Below, piece by piece: positions 16,317 to 25,281 of a stretch of DNA of 64,000 nt. The notes under the pieces were generated by a model. It was not told where the DNA came from. It worked only from the letters and a program-made list of their open reading frames with translations, and ran no database searches. Position numbers and translations under genes: made by a program. The stretch spans positions 5,394,001-5,458,000 of the forward strand of contig NZ_CP009110.1 in assembly GCF_000739085.1 (NCBI RefSeq). The letters are read 5' to 3'. The DNA is from Amycolatopsis methanolica 239. GTDB taxonomy: Bacteria; Actinomycetota; Actinomycetes; Mycobacteriales; Pseudonocardiaceae. Numbering within the stretch: the stretch's first letter is position 1; every line of letters starts with the position of its first letter.

Positions 16317-17063
16317 ATGACCGCGATGCTGTGCCCGGTGTGGCGCGACACCGTGGCCGCCGGTCTCGGGCCGTGCGTGGTGACCCTCGGCGTGTTCGAC
16401 GGGGTGCACCGAGGGCACGCGCGGCTCATCGGCGAGGCCGTCGGCATCGGCCGTGCCCGCGGCCTGCCGACGGTGCTCGTCACCTTCGACCCGCACCCGG
16501 CGCGGGTCGTCGGGCCGCCGCGGTGCACGGACGCGCTCAGCTCCGTCGAGCGGCGCGCGGAGCTGGCCGGGGAACTCGGTGTCGACGCGGTGTGCGTCCT
16601 GTCGTTCACACGGGAGCTGGCCGGGATGTCTCCCCTGGACTTCGTCGCCCGGATCCTGGCCGGGCGCCTGCGCGCCGCGGCCGTGGTGGTGGGCGGGAAC
16701 TTCACGTTCGGCCACCGCGGCGAGGGCACGCCGGAGACGCTGCGGCGGCTCGGGCGCGACTACGGCTTCACCACGCACCCGGTGGACCTGCTGCCGCTGG
16801 TCTCGTCCACGCACGTCCGGTCGTGCCTGCGGGCGGGCGACGTGGCCGGTGCGGCCCGGGCGCTGGGCCGGCCGCACCGGGTCGAGGGCGTGCTCGCCGA
16901 CGGGCGGCTGCGGGTGGAGCCGGGGACCGCGCTGCCCGCACCTGGCGTCTACCGGGGACGGCTGACGTGCGGGGACGAGGTCCTGGTGGAGGTGGACGCG
17001 GAAGGTGTGGCGGTCCGCACCTCCCGGACCGGCGCGACCGGCCTGGACTTCCTCAGCGGCTGA
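16317..17063 (+). CDS. RibF-like FAD synthetase lacking a full kinase domain
   Basis: A 248-residue protein. The N-terminal 180 residues are the FMN adenylyltransferase domain of RibF: LGVFDGVHRGHARLI, TFDPHPARVV, VVGGNFTFGHRGEG and STHVRSCLRAGDV. A normal RibF has a further riboflavin kinase domain of about 120 residues; here only about 65 remain and the kinase signature is missing. It should convert FMN to FAD only. Its place after the FADH2-using monooxygenase suggests dedicated cofactor supply. The ATG at 16317 follows GAGGAG. Confidence 0.82.
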   Translation: MTAMLCPVWRDTVAAGLGPCVVTLGVFDGVHRGHARLIGEAVGIGRARGLPTVLVTFDPHPARVVGPPRCTDALSSVERRAELAGELGVDAVCVLSFTRELAGMSPLDFVARILAGRLRAAAVVVGGNFTFGHRGEGTPETLRRLGRDYGFTTHPVDLLPLVSSTHVRSCLRAGDVAGAARALGRPHRVEGVLADGRLRVEPGTALPAPGVYRGRLTCGDEVLVEVDAEGVAVRTSRTGATGLDFLSG

Positions 17064-17265
17064 TGCGGCCTGGCATCGGCTGCGGCTTGCTCGGCGGCGG
17101 CTGCGGGCTCGGCGGCCGGCGCTGCCACGGCCGGGAACTGGTCCTGCGCACCTGACCCCCCGGGACGGTCTCGACGACATTCGCTGGCGAAGACTAACCA
17201 CACCCCGGGTGTGACTCACGCGGCGCACCCTCGTTCTGCGACCGCAGTTGCTGGAGGGACTGTTG

Positions 17266-17879
17266 TTACGGCTGGTCCGGTCCTTTTCGCGCAACTCCCA
17301 CTATGCGAGGTGCGACGACGGACACCTTCGCGCCGGGCGGGAAGATCAACTCGCGGCAGTGTGACACGACGAACCCGGCGGCCTCGATCGCGGTGCGGGT
17401 GTCCCGGTTGGGCAGGCACCCGCCCATCAGCCGCGGCCAGACCAGCGCGGGGAGGTCCCGCCAGCGCGCCCGCAGCGGAGTGCGGGCGCGGACGTGCTCG
17501 TAGAATCGCAGACGTCCGCCGGGCCGGAGGACGCGCCGGAACTCGGCGGGCGCGGCGGCCTGGTGGGGCACCGAGCACAACACCCCGCTGACCACGACCT
17601 CGTCGACGGACCCGTCCGGCAGCGGGAGGTGGTCGGCGCGCGCGTCCAGGACGGGGACGCCGGACTTCGCCGCTTCGGCCCGCAGGGCGGGCTCCGGCTC
17701 GACGGCCGTGAGGTCCACCCCGGGCGGGTAGTGGGGAAGTTCAGCCCGGTGCCCGCCCCGACTTCGAGCACCCGTCCCCGCGCGCCCGCGAGGAGTCTCC
17801 CGCCGGAGCGCGGCGCCGCCCCGGGCCTCGTTGCGGGCGCCGATGCGCTTGAACAACCGGGGAAGAACCGGTTCGCCAT
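17266..17879 (-). pseudogene. Class I methyltransferase broken by three indels
   Basis: Joining frames restores a family-typical protein: MANRFFP, then FKRIGARNEARGGAALRR, then LLAGARGRVLEVGAGTGLNF, then HYPPGVDLTAVEPEPALRAE onward to the stop at 17266. The frame must change near 17857 (one C short in a C-run), near 17799 (one extra G in a G-run) and near 17739 (one C short). All three sit in short homopolymers, so sequencing error is as likely as decay. If intact it would be a UbiE/PmtA-like methyltransferase of about 205 residues. Confidence 0.75.
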
Positions 17880-17899
17880 GCCTCGACGTTAGGGGAGGT

Positions 17900-18055
17900 C
17901 CGCAAGCGCCGGGGCTCGCCGAGCGTGCCCGGGATGGCGCTGCGGTAGGGGCGGCCGTCGGCGTCGAGGAGGGTGTAGACCACGGGGCCGAGGTTGCCGG
18001 TGTTCGGTGGAACCGGCGGGCGTGTTCCGGTCGTGAAGGTCAGCGGCGTGTCCAT
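17900..18055 (-). pseudogene. Fragment of an Ada-type metal-binding protein
   Basis: The start MDTPLTFTTG and the segment NTGNLGPVVYTLLDADGRPY then RSAIPGTLG match the N-terminal half of small proteins carrying the Ada methyl-phosphotriester metal-binding domain. The cysteine-bearing second half, with YRPCAVC in relatives, is missing and the sequence runs straight into the neighbouring methyltransferase start. A deletion seems to have removed the 3' half. Confidence 0.55.
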
Positions 18056-18071
18056 TCCGCGCGACCGAGCA

Positions 18072-18482
18072 TCACTCCACAGTGGACCCCGCCGGTTCCC
18101 ACAACCCGGCGGCGCGGCCCTCCGCCACGTGCTCCTCGTACACCCCCACCTTGTGCCGGATCACGGCGAGGCTCTCCCGCAGCTCCGCGATCCGCGCCCG
18201 CACCCGCTCCTCGTGCTCACGCAGCAGCGCCAGCCGCTCGGGTTCGTTGCCCCTCCCCTGCCGCACCAGCGCGGCGAACCGGCGGATCTCCTCCGGCGGC
18301 ATCCCCGACGCGCGGAACCGCGTGCAGTACCGCAGCCACTCGACGTCCGCCTCGCGGTAGACGCGCCGGCCGCTCGCGTTCCGGGCGACCGGGCTCGCCA
18401 CCAGGCCTTCCCGCTCGTAGAGCCGCAACGTGTGCACGCTCAGCCCGGTGCGCCGCGCGACCTCGCCGATGCTCAAGTCCAC
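18072..18482 (-). CDS. MerR family regulator
   Basis: A 136-residue MerR protein: helix-turn-helix IGEVARRTGLSVHTLRLYER at 5-24, wing and RRVYREADVEWLRYCTRFRA, then a long dimerisation coiled coil to about residue 115. No cysteine cluster is present, so it is not a classical metal sensor; NmlR/SoxR-like small-molecule sensing is possible. It is divergent from an SDR gene, normally its target, which is now broken. Confidence 0.9.
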   Translation of the reverse strand: MDLSIGEVARRTGLSVHTLRLYEREGLVASPVARNASGRRVYREADVEWLRYCTRFRASGMPPEEIRRFAALVRQGRGNEPERLALLREHEERVRARIAELRESLAVIRHKVGVYEEHVAEGRAAGLWEPAGSTVE

Positions 18483-18494
18483 CGGACCAGCCTA

Positions 18495-18520
18495 AGTTGA
18501 CCTAGACGCCGCTCTAACTC
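18495..18520. promoter_or_regulatory. Probable MerR-controlled promoter
   Basis: TTGACC at 18497-18502 and a TAACTC-like -10 at 18515-18520 flank the dyad TAGA-N6-TCTA (18503-18506, 18513-18516). A dyad between the -35 and -10 elements is characteristic of MerR regulation. It drives toward the SDR gene at 18535. Confidence 0.45.
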
Positions 18521-18534
18521 CTAGCGTCGCGGCC

Positions 18535-19349
18535 ATGATCCAGAAACCACTGGGCACCGGCTTCGGCGCCCGCACCACCGCCGCCGAGGTCCTCGCCGGC
18601 GTCGACCTGACCGGCAGGCTCGCGATCGTCACCGACGGCTACTCGGGCATCGGCCTGGCCACCACCCGCGCGCTCACCCAGGCCGGCGCGCACGTCGTCG
18701 TTCCCGCGCGCCGCCCGGAAGCCGCGCGTGAAGCGGCCGAAGTGGACGAACTCGATCTCGCCGAGCCGGACAGCGTGCGCCGGTTCGCCGAGCGGTTCCT
18801 CGCCTCCGGCCGCGGCATCGACATCCTCATCGCGGGCGCGGGCATCATGGCCGCCCCGGAAACACGCGTCGGGCCGGGCTGGGAATCGCACTTCGCCGTC
18901 AACCACCTTGGGCCTTCGCGCTGGTCACCCCCCTTTGGCCGGCCATCGCCCCCGGCGCGCGCGTCGTGGTGGTCTCCTCGGCAGGCCACCAGCTCTCGCC
19001 CATACGCTGGGACGACATCCACTTCGACCGCGGCTACGATCGCTCGCTCGCCTACGCCCAGTCCAAAACCGCGAACGCGCTCTTCGCCGTGCTGCTGGAC
19101 GCCCTCGGCCGCGACCCCGCCGACCCCAGCTTCAAGACACCCGAGCAGGGCGCGGCCACCCAGGTCTGGGCCGACACGTCACCGCAGCTCGACGGCCTCG
19201 GCGGCCTCTACTGCGAGGACTGCGACATCGCCGAACCCACGGACAGCACGGAGATGATCGCCGGCGTCCGTGACCACGCGGTGGACCCCGCGGAGGCGGA
19301 ACGGCTCTGGGCGCGGTCCGCGGAACTGATCGGGATCAACGCGTTCTGA
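18535..19349 (+). pseudogene. Short-chain dehydrogenase with frameshift and deletions
   Basis: The first frame runs to about 18925 (VGPGWESHFAVNHLGP) and the second from there (VVVSSAGHQLSPIRWDDIHF to the stop). One base is missing near 18923. Compared with relatives, two further segments are missing: a few residues after RRPEAAREA, and about 40 residues between LLDALGRD and PADPSFKTPEQGA, a region that normally holds HPGGIMTPL. The catalytic YAQSK survives, but INNAG reads IAGAG. It is a clear relic of a MerR-linked SDR. Confidence 0.85.
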
Positions 19350-19353
19350 GCGA

Positions 19354-19391
19354 ACCTCGTCCGCGCCGAGCAGTGTCGGCGCGGACGAGGT
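19354..19391. terminator. Bidirectional terminator hairpin
   Basis: A perfect 16-bp stem (ACCTCGTCCGCGCCGA at 19354-19369 with 19376-19391) and a 6-nt loop lie between the convergent SDR relic and FAD oxidase genes, five bases after the first stop and six before the second. Confidence 0.85.
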
Positions 19392-19397
19392 GGCCCG

Positions 19398-20795
19398 TCA
19401 CCGGGCTGGGCGGATGTTCTGGTTGACGTGGAACACGTTCTCCGGGTCGTACTTGGCCTTGACCCGCGCCAGCCGGTCGTAGTTGTCCCGGTAGGACGCC
19501 CGCACCCGGTCCTGGCCCTCGTCGTCCATCATGAAGTTGATGTACGCCCCGCCCGCCGACGTCGGGTGCAGATCCGACCAGTAGTCCTTGGCCCAGCGGG
19601 ACATCCCGTCGAGGTCGGCCGGCTCCGGCGACACTCCGACGATCACACCGGCCCACCCGCCGTCGCGGTAGCCGAACGCGGTCGCCTCCGCCGGGACGCG
19701 CGCCGCGGCACCGTCGATCGGGTACAGGTGCATCGTCGAGAACGGCGTCGGCAGCGTCTGCCCGTACCTGACGTGGACTTCGATCGCTTCGTCGCTGATC
19801 TCCGAGAAGAAGTCGGCCTTCCAGTACCACTGCATCCCGGCCGGGTAGAGCGCGTCGAAGGCGGTCTGCAGGATGTTGTGCGGCATCGGCTGCAGCCCCA
19901 CCACCAGCGGCGTGCCATAGCTCTTCACCGGCTCCAGCACCTCGTCCGCGCGGTCGTGCGGCCCGGTGTAGCACCAGACGATGCCGCACGCCTTGCGTCC
20001 CCACAGCTCCTCGGGGAACGGCGGCGCGGGCGGGATCGTCAGCAACCCGAACCAGCCGGACAGCTCCTCCGGCAGCGACGGCAGCAGCTCGCGGTACCAG
20101 CGCAGCACGTCCGGGGTGTCGGCCAGGTCGTAGAGCACCGGCCCGCCGATGATCACGCCGTGCTCGCCGATGTCGTGGGCGCGGAACGTGAACGACGTGA
20201 CCACGCCGAAGTTCCCGCCGCCGCCCCGCAACGCCCAGAACAGGTCCGGGTGCGACGTCTCGTTCGCGGTCACCAGCGTGCCGTCGGCCAGCACGACGTC
20301 GGCCGAGAGCAGGTTGTCGACGGTGAGCCCGAACCTGCGGGCCAGGTAGCCGACCCCGCCGCCGAGCGTCAGCCCCGCGACCCCGGTCGAGCCGAGGAAC
20401 CCGCACGGCACGGCCATGCCGAACGGGACGGTGGCGTGGTCGACGTCGGCCCACGTACACCCCGCGTCGACGCGGACGGTGTGGTGCTCGGGGTCGACGG
20501 TCGTGCTGCGCAGCGACGCGAAGTCGATCACCAGGGCGTCGTCGGCGATGCCGAGCCCGCCGGCGTTGTGCCCGCCGCCGCGCACGGCGATCGTGATGTC
20601 GTGTGCCCGCGCGAACTTCACGCACCCGACCACGTCCGCGGTGTCGCGCACCCGGACGATCGCGGACGGCCGCCGGTCGATCGCCCCGTTGTAGACGGCA
20701 CGGGCCGCATCGTAGTCCGGGTCCGACGGCAGCACGAGGTCGCCGCGCAGGGTGGCGGCCAGCTCCTCGTACGGTGCGGTGGCAATGGTTGTCAT
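19398..20795 (-). CDS. FAD-binding oxidoreductase, berberine-bridge-enzyme type
   Basis: A 465-residue flavoprotein oxidase with PCMH-type FAD domain. AVRGGGHNAGG at 70-80 places His76 as the covalent FAD attachment point. GVAGLTLGGGVGYLARRFGL and DLFWALRGGGGNFGVVTSF are further FAD contacts, and YDPENVFHVNQNI is the BBE-domain end. The usual second attachment cysteine in the CPTVG region is not seen (GSTGVAG), so the flavin is likely mono-covalent. Such oxidases act on sugars, alkaloids or pathway intermediates. GGAGGA precedes the ATG. The next gene upstream, a SARP regulator, appears to control it. Confidence 0.92.
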   Translation of the reverse strand: MTTIATAPYEELAATLRGDLVLPSDPDYDAARAVYNGAIDRRPSAIVRVRDTADVVGCVKFARAHDITIAVRGGGHNAGGLGIADDALVIDFASLRSTTVDPEHHTVRVDAGCTWADVDHATVPFGMAVPCGFLGSTGVAGLTLGGGVGYLARRFGLTVDNLLSADVVLADGTLVTANETSHPDLFWALRGGGGNFGVVTSFTFRAHDIGEHGVIIGGPVLYDLADTPDVLRWYRELLPSLPEELSGWFGLLTIPPAPPFPEELWGRKACGIVWCYTGPHDRADEVLEPVKSYGTPLVVGLQPMPHNILQTAFDALYPAGMQWYWKADFFSEISDEAIEVHVRYGQTLPTPFSTMHLYPIDGAAARVPAEATAFGYRDGGWAGVIVGVSPEPADLDGMSRWAKDYWSDLHPTSAGGAYINFMMDDEGQDRVRASYRDNYDRLARVKAKYDPENVFHVNQNIRPAR

Positions 20796-20821
20796 GGTTC
20801 CTCCTCAGGTGGGTCGCCACG

Positions 20822-20853
20822 ACGCTAGGGACCGGGCGTTCGCGCAGCGTTCG
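20822..20853 (-). promoter_or_regulatory. SARP-type promoter of the FAD oxidase gene
   Basis: Reading toward the oxidase, CGAACGC occurs at 20853-20847 and 20842-20836, an 11-bp period, and TAGCGT follows after exactly 8 nt at 20827-20822 as a -10. Heptamer direct repeats with 11-bp period placed 8 bp before the -10 are the known geometry of SARP (OmpR-like BTAD) activated promoters. The SARP gene lies immediately upstream. Confidence 0.7.
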
Positions 20854-20864
20854 CCCGCGCGGGG

Positions 20865-23849
20865 TCAGCCGCCGACGGCCCGAACGGCGAGGTCGTGCTC
20901 GCACCGCCGCACCAGGGCGAGGCTGCCCTGCGCCCTGGCGAGCCGCACCGCCGAGCGCAACCGGGACACCGCGGTGTCCGGGTCGTCGAGAGCAGCGCGT
21001 TTGCGCATCACCTCGGGCATCCACCACACGTCGTCGCGGGCCTGCCCGGCGACGATCGCCGCGTCCAGGGTCGCGCGGGCCGCGTCCGGGCCGGACAGGT
21101 CGGCGAGCAGCGCGAGCCAGTACGGCATCCGCGCGAACGAGCCCTCCGCGCGCAGGTTGTCGATGCCGCGCCGGGCGACCTCGGGCCGCCCGGCCCGCCA
21201 GCCGCCCAGCACCAGGCCCCATTCCCGGTAGTAGGCGAAGCCGTAGCGGTCGCACAGCTCGCCCAGCTCGCGCACGGTGTCGCCGAGCCGGTCCACCTCG
21301 CCGCACATCTGGTAGGTGATCCCGGCGTAGGCGAGCCCGACGGCGAGGCTGTACGGGTGCTCGGCCGACCTGGCGAGGTCGATCGCGTCCTGGCAGGCGG
21401 CCAGCGCCTCCCCGGTGTGGCCGAGCAGCCAGTGCGGGTGCGCGGCCCACCCCGTCGCGTGCACGTCCGGGCGGGTGCCGACGGTCAGCGACGGGGCGCC
21501 GTGGGACAGTTTCACGGCGAGTTCGAAGTGCTGCAGCGCCTCGGCGGGCCGCCCAAGGCTGCTCGCGCTCCCGCCGTACACGAAGTGCGCCGCGCCGCGC
21601 AGTTCCGAGTCCGGGTCGACGAGGTCCAGCACGCTCGTGGCGACCTCGTAGGCGTCCGCGGTGCGTCCCTGCACGAAGCGGGAAGCCCACAGTCCGACCA
21701 TCGCGGTGAGCATGGAATCCTGCTGCCCCAGCCGTTTGGCGAGCGCGATGGTGCGCTCCAGGGCCTGCTGCAGCTGCGGCGAGGCGTACCCGCGGCGGGC
21801 GTTCAGCGGCGCCGCCATCGTCTCCAGGATCGCCAGTTCCTGACGGGCGGACTCGGCGCTGTCCGGCTGGGACCGCACAATGTCCAGCGCCTCCTGGTGC
21901 AGCCGGATCGCCTCGGCGTGGGCGAAGGTGCTGGACGCGAAGGCCGCGGCGCGCCGGTAGAAACCGACCGCGCGGTCCGGGCGCCCGCCCCGCGCGTACT
22001 GCTCGGCGAGGCGGCCGGACACCGGAGCGGTGTCGCCGGCGTGCAGCAGCTCCAGCGCCTGCGCGATGCGCCGGTGCAGCAGCCACCGGTTGGGCGGGCT
22101 GACCAGGTGGTAGGCGGTGTCCCGGAGCAGGTCGTGGCTGAAGTCGTAGCCGTCGCCGATCTCCTGGATGATGCGGCGCCGCCACAGCTCGTCGACGGCC
22201 TGCACGACAGTGTCCGGTTCGAGATCACTGGCCTCGGTGAGCAGGGCGAGCGTGAAGTCCCGGCCGACCGCGGCGGCGAGCCCGGCGATCTTGCGCGCGG
22301 CCGGGCTCGCCTGCTCCACCCGGTTGCGCAGCACATCGGTGAGGTCGCTGCCGGGCAGTGCCTTGCCACGCACGGCTTCCACGACGTAGAGCGGGAAACC
22401 GCCGGTGGTGGCCTGCAACAGCTCACGGTCCGCGGGGGCGAGCGGCTGCCCGGAGATCAGCTCGGCCAGCCGGGCGGATTCGGTGATCTCCAACGGGTTC
22501 AGCGTCAGCTCGGTCAGCAGGCCGGTGCCGCGCATGCGGGTGGTCCACTCGGCGAGCTCCGGCCACTCGCCGTCGGTGCGCAGGGTCGCGGCGACGAGGA
22601 CCGGCGCGTCCGGGGTCAGGCCGAGGCAGAACGTGAGGAACGCCAGGGTTTCCTGGTCGCACCACTGCAGGTTGTCCAGCACCAGCAGCATCGGGCGGCC
22701 CGCGCCGGTGAGCGCCCTGGCCAGGCCCTCGAAGAAGCGGTGCCGCTGCCAGGCGTCCACCATCGCGCGGGGGCCGGTGTCCGGATCGCTCCGCGAGCGG
22801 CCCGCGGGCACGAGGCGGTCCACCTCGGCGCGCCACACCGGTTCCAGGTTCGCGGTCGCGGCGCGCACCGCGGGGGCGCGCAGCCAGTCCGCGACCGGCG
22901 CCAACGGCAGCCGCCCCGGCGTGCCGAAGCACTGCGAGGTGGCCACGATCGCGCCGTGCGCCCGCGCCGCCGAGGCGACTTCGGCGACCAGCCTGCTCTT
23001 GCCGACTCCCGCGCCGCCGCACACCAGCACGAGCCCCGGTCGGCCGGCCGCCGCGGTCTGCCAGACACGCGAGAGGAGGACCACCTCGCGGCCGCGCCCA
23101 ACGAGCCCGGTGGTGCCGGGGCGGGGGCCCGTCGCGTCGCCCGCCAGCAGGCGGCGGAGGGCCCGCCGCGTGGTCTCGTCCGGTACGACGCCCAGTTCGC
23201 GCTCCAGGGTGGACGCGCAGTGGTGGTAGGTGCTGACCGCGCTGGCCCGGTCCCCCATCGCCGCCTGCAGGTCCATCAGCGTGCGGTAGCCCTGTTCCTC
23301 CAGCGGGCGCAACTGGATCCGCCTGCGGGCGGCCTCCGCGGCGCCGGGCAGGTCGCCGCGGCTCTTCCTGGCCTGGCACAGCAGATCGCACAGCCGGACG
23401 GAGGCCGATTCCAGCGCGGCACGCGGCTCGATCACCCATTCGTCGTTGATGCCGGGCAGGAATTCACCGCGGTAGAGCGCGAGCGCGGCCGGCGCGCGTT
23501 CGAGCACCCCGTCGCCGGACTGGGCCGCCGCACGGGCCAGTTCGAAGTCGCGCACGTCGACGCGGACGGTCGCGGTGTCACGCCAGCACAGGTCCTTCGC
23601 CGTGACGACCAGGCAGTCCTCGCCGAGTGTGTGGCGCAGGTGGTGCAGTTCGCGGCGGAGGTTAGTCAGCGCCTGCGGTTCGGACGAGTCGGGCCAGAAC
23701 AGTTCGGCGATGCGCTGCCGCGGCTGGGGCACGCCCGGGTGCACGACGAGGTACGCGACGAGCGCGACGGTGCGCGGCGAACGAGTCACCACCGAACCGT
23801 CCGCCTCGTCGAGGATTGCTTGTTCTCCCAGCAGGGAGACCCGCAGCAT
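20865..23849 (-). CDS. Large SARP/AfsR-like transcriptional activator with ATPase domain
   Basis: A 994-residue regulator. Residues 1-95 form the OmpR-like winged helix (PRQRIAELFWPDSSEPQALT), 95-240 the bacterial transcriptional activation domain, then an AAA/STAND ATPase with P-loop GGAGVGKSR near 278-286 and Walker B-like LLVLDNLQWCD, and a C-terminal half of TPR-like helices. Such proteins switch on antibiotic or local metabolic genes. Here the likely target is the FAD oxidase gene 70 bp downstream through 11-bp-spaced repeats. It is not a part of a visible biosynthetic cluster. Confidence 0.92.
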   Translation of the reverse strand: MLRVSLLGEQAILDEADGSVVTRSPRTVALVAYLVVHPGVPQPRQRIAELFWPDSSEPQALTNLRRELHHLRHTLGEDCLVVTAKDLCWRDTATVRVDVRDFELARAAAQSGDGVLERAPAALALYRGEFLPGINDEWVIEPRAALESASVRLCDLLCQARKSRGDLPGAAEAARRRIQLRPLEEQGYRTLMDLQAAMGDRASAVSTYHHCASTLERELGVVPDETTRRALRRLLAGDATGPRPGTTGLVGRGREVVLLSRVWQTAAAGRPGLVLVCGGAGVGKSRLVAEVASAARAHGAIVATSQCFGTPGRLPLAPVADWLRAPAVRAATANLEPVWRAEVDRLVPAGRSRSDPDTGPRAMVDAWQRHRFFEGLARALTGAGRPMLLVLDNLQWCDQETLAFLTFCLGLTPDAPVLVAATLRTDGEWPELAEWTTRMRGTGLLTELTLNPLEITESARLAELISGQPLAPADRELLQATTGGFPLYVVEAVRGKALPGSDLTDVLRNRVEQASPAARKIAGLAAAVGRDFTLALLTEASDLEPDTVVQAVDELWRRRIIQEIGDGYDFSHDLLRDTAYHLVSPPNRWLLHRRIAQALELLHAGDTAPVSGRLAEQYARGGRPDRAVGFYRRAAAFASSTFAHAEAIRLHQEALDIVRSQPDSAESARQELAILETMAAPLNARRGYASPQLQQALERTIALAKRLGQQDSMLTAMVGLWASRFVQGRTADAYEVATSVLDLVDPDSELRGAAHFVYGGSASSLGRPAEALQHFELAVKLSHGAPSLTVGTRPDVHATGWAAHPHWLLGHTGEALAACQDAIDLARSAEHPYSLAVGLAYAGITYQMCGEVDRLGDTVRELGELCDRYGFAYYREWGLVLGGWRAGRPEVARRGIDNLRAEGSFARMPYWLALLADLSGPDAARATLDAAIVAGQARDDVWWMPEVMRKRAALDDPDTAVSRLRSAVRLARAQGSLALVRRCEHDLAVRAVGG

Positions 23850-23892
23850 CCCGCCAGAGTAGACCGCGACGCGGGTCGGATCGACGGGACGT

Positions 23893-25281
23893 CTAAAGCC
23901 CTTGCCCGGCCAGTGCCTCGCCGATGATCCGTGCGCCGTCGGGGAAAACGCCCGGGTTCGGGCCGGAGTAGTTGAGCCGCAGGTACACCCCGGGCGGCTC
24001 CGCGGGAAACCATTCGCCGCCCGGGTTCACCACCACTCCGGCCGCCTCGCAGTCGCGGATCAGGCGGGCCGGATCGGTGGCGTCCGGCAGCCGCACCCAC
24101 AGGTTCAGCCCGCCCTGCGGCAACCCTTCCAGGCGTGCGGAGGGCACGTGCTCCCGCAGCGCGGCGGCGAGCAGGTCGCGCCGCGCGGCCAGCTGGCGGC
24201 GCACCCCGCGCAGGTGCGTGCGCCACCCGGACTGCGTGACGACGTCGAGCGCGACCGCCTGCAGCAACCCGCTCACGTACATCGACTCGCCCTGTGCGCT
24301 GGCGAGGATCCGCTCGCGGGCCGCGCCGCGGGCGATGATCCCGGCGACCCGCACCGCCGGGGACACGCTCTTCGTCAGCGACCGCAGGTACACCACGTGC
24401 CCGCGGTCGTCGCGCGCGGCGAGCGGCACCACATCCGCCGCGATCCCGAAATCGTGCGCCCAGTCGTCCTCGATCAGGAACGCGCCGTGCTCGCGCACGA
24501 CGCCGAGGACCCGGTCGCCCAGCTCGGCGGGCCAGCGGGCGCCGGTCGGGTTGGCGAAGTTCGGCTGCGCGTAGAACGCCCTGGCCCCGGTCCGCCGGAA
24601 CGCGCGGTCCAGCTCGTCCGGGTCCGGACCGTGCGGCCCGCTCGGCACGGGTACCACCCGCACCCCGGCCTGCGCGGCCGCGAGGATGGCGCCCCAGTAC
24701 GTCGGCGACTCCAGCACGAGCGGCGCGCCCGCCCCGACTAGCCCCCGGAACGCCGCGCTGAGCCCGCTCTGACTGCCCGGGAACACGACGACGTCGCCCG
24801 GCGCCGCCGGCCCCAGCTCCGCAGCGAACCACGCCTGCAGCTCCGGCAACCCGGCCGCCGGCGGGCGGCTGACCGCGGAAGCGCCCCGCGCGGCGCGGGC
24901 GAACGCAGCCCGCACCAGCCGCTCGGGCAGCAGTTCCCGGTCCGGGTACCCGGAGTGCAACGCGATCACGTCGTTCGGCACCGTGCGCAGCGCGGTCGAC
25001 GCCCGCGGCATCCGGTGCGGCGGCGAGCCGAGCGCCGCCGTCTGCCAGCCGTAGTCGTTGGCGCGCGCCACGCGGATGGCGCGCACGAAGGTGCCGACAC
25101 CGGGCCGGCTCTCCACGATCCCCTGGGCGGCGAGGGTCCGCAGCGCCTTCTGCACGGTCACCGGGCTGGCCGCGTACTCGGCGACGAGCGCGCGGGTGGA
25201 CGGCAGCTTCGCGCCCGGTTCGGCGGTCGCGATCCATTCGCGCAGCCCGGCGACGATGCGGGAGCTGCTATCGTCAGACAT
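23893..25281 (-). CDS. MocR-type GntR/aminotransferase regulator
   Basis: A 462-residue fusion of a GntR winged helix (KLPSTRALVAEYAASPVTVQ near 25-44) and a fold-type I aminotransferase domain. PLP attachment is Lys304 in LRSLTKS; ANPTG and EDDWAHDFG are other PLP contacts. MocR proteins sense amines, PLP or amino acids and often regulate a divergent transporter; the EamA gene fits this. ATG 25281 is preferred because homology starts there; an ATG at 25311 is possible. Confidence 0.92.
   Translation of the reverse strand: MSDDSSSRIVAGLREWIATAEPGAKLPSTRALVAEYAASPVTVQKALRTLAAQGIVESRPGVGTFVRAIRVARANDYGWQTAALGSPPHRMPRASTALRTVPNDVIALHSGYPDRELLPERLVRAAFARAARGASAVSRPPAAGLPELQAWFAAELGPAAPGDVVVFPGSQSGLSAAFRGLVGAGAPLVLESPTYWGAILAAAQAGVRVVPVPSGPHGPDPDELDRAFRRTGARAFYAQPNFANPTGARWPAELGDRVLGVVREHGAFLIEDDWAHDFGIAADVVPLAARDDRGHVVYLRSLTKSVSPAVRVAGIIARGAARERILASAQGESMYVSGLLQAVALDVVTQSGWRTHLRGVRRQLAARRDLLAAALREHVPSARLEGLPQGGLNLWVRLPDATDPARLIRDCEAAGVVVNPGGEWFPAEPPGVYLRLNYSGPNPGVFPDGARIIGEALAGQGL

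Noticed and set aside
20895-23927. 1010-codon plus-strand ORF opposite the SARP gene
   Set aside because: Pure high-GC shadow; the minus frame has domain motifs (P-loop, winged helix) and the shadow has none.
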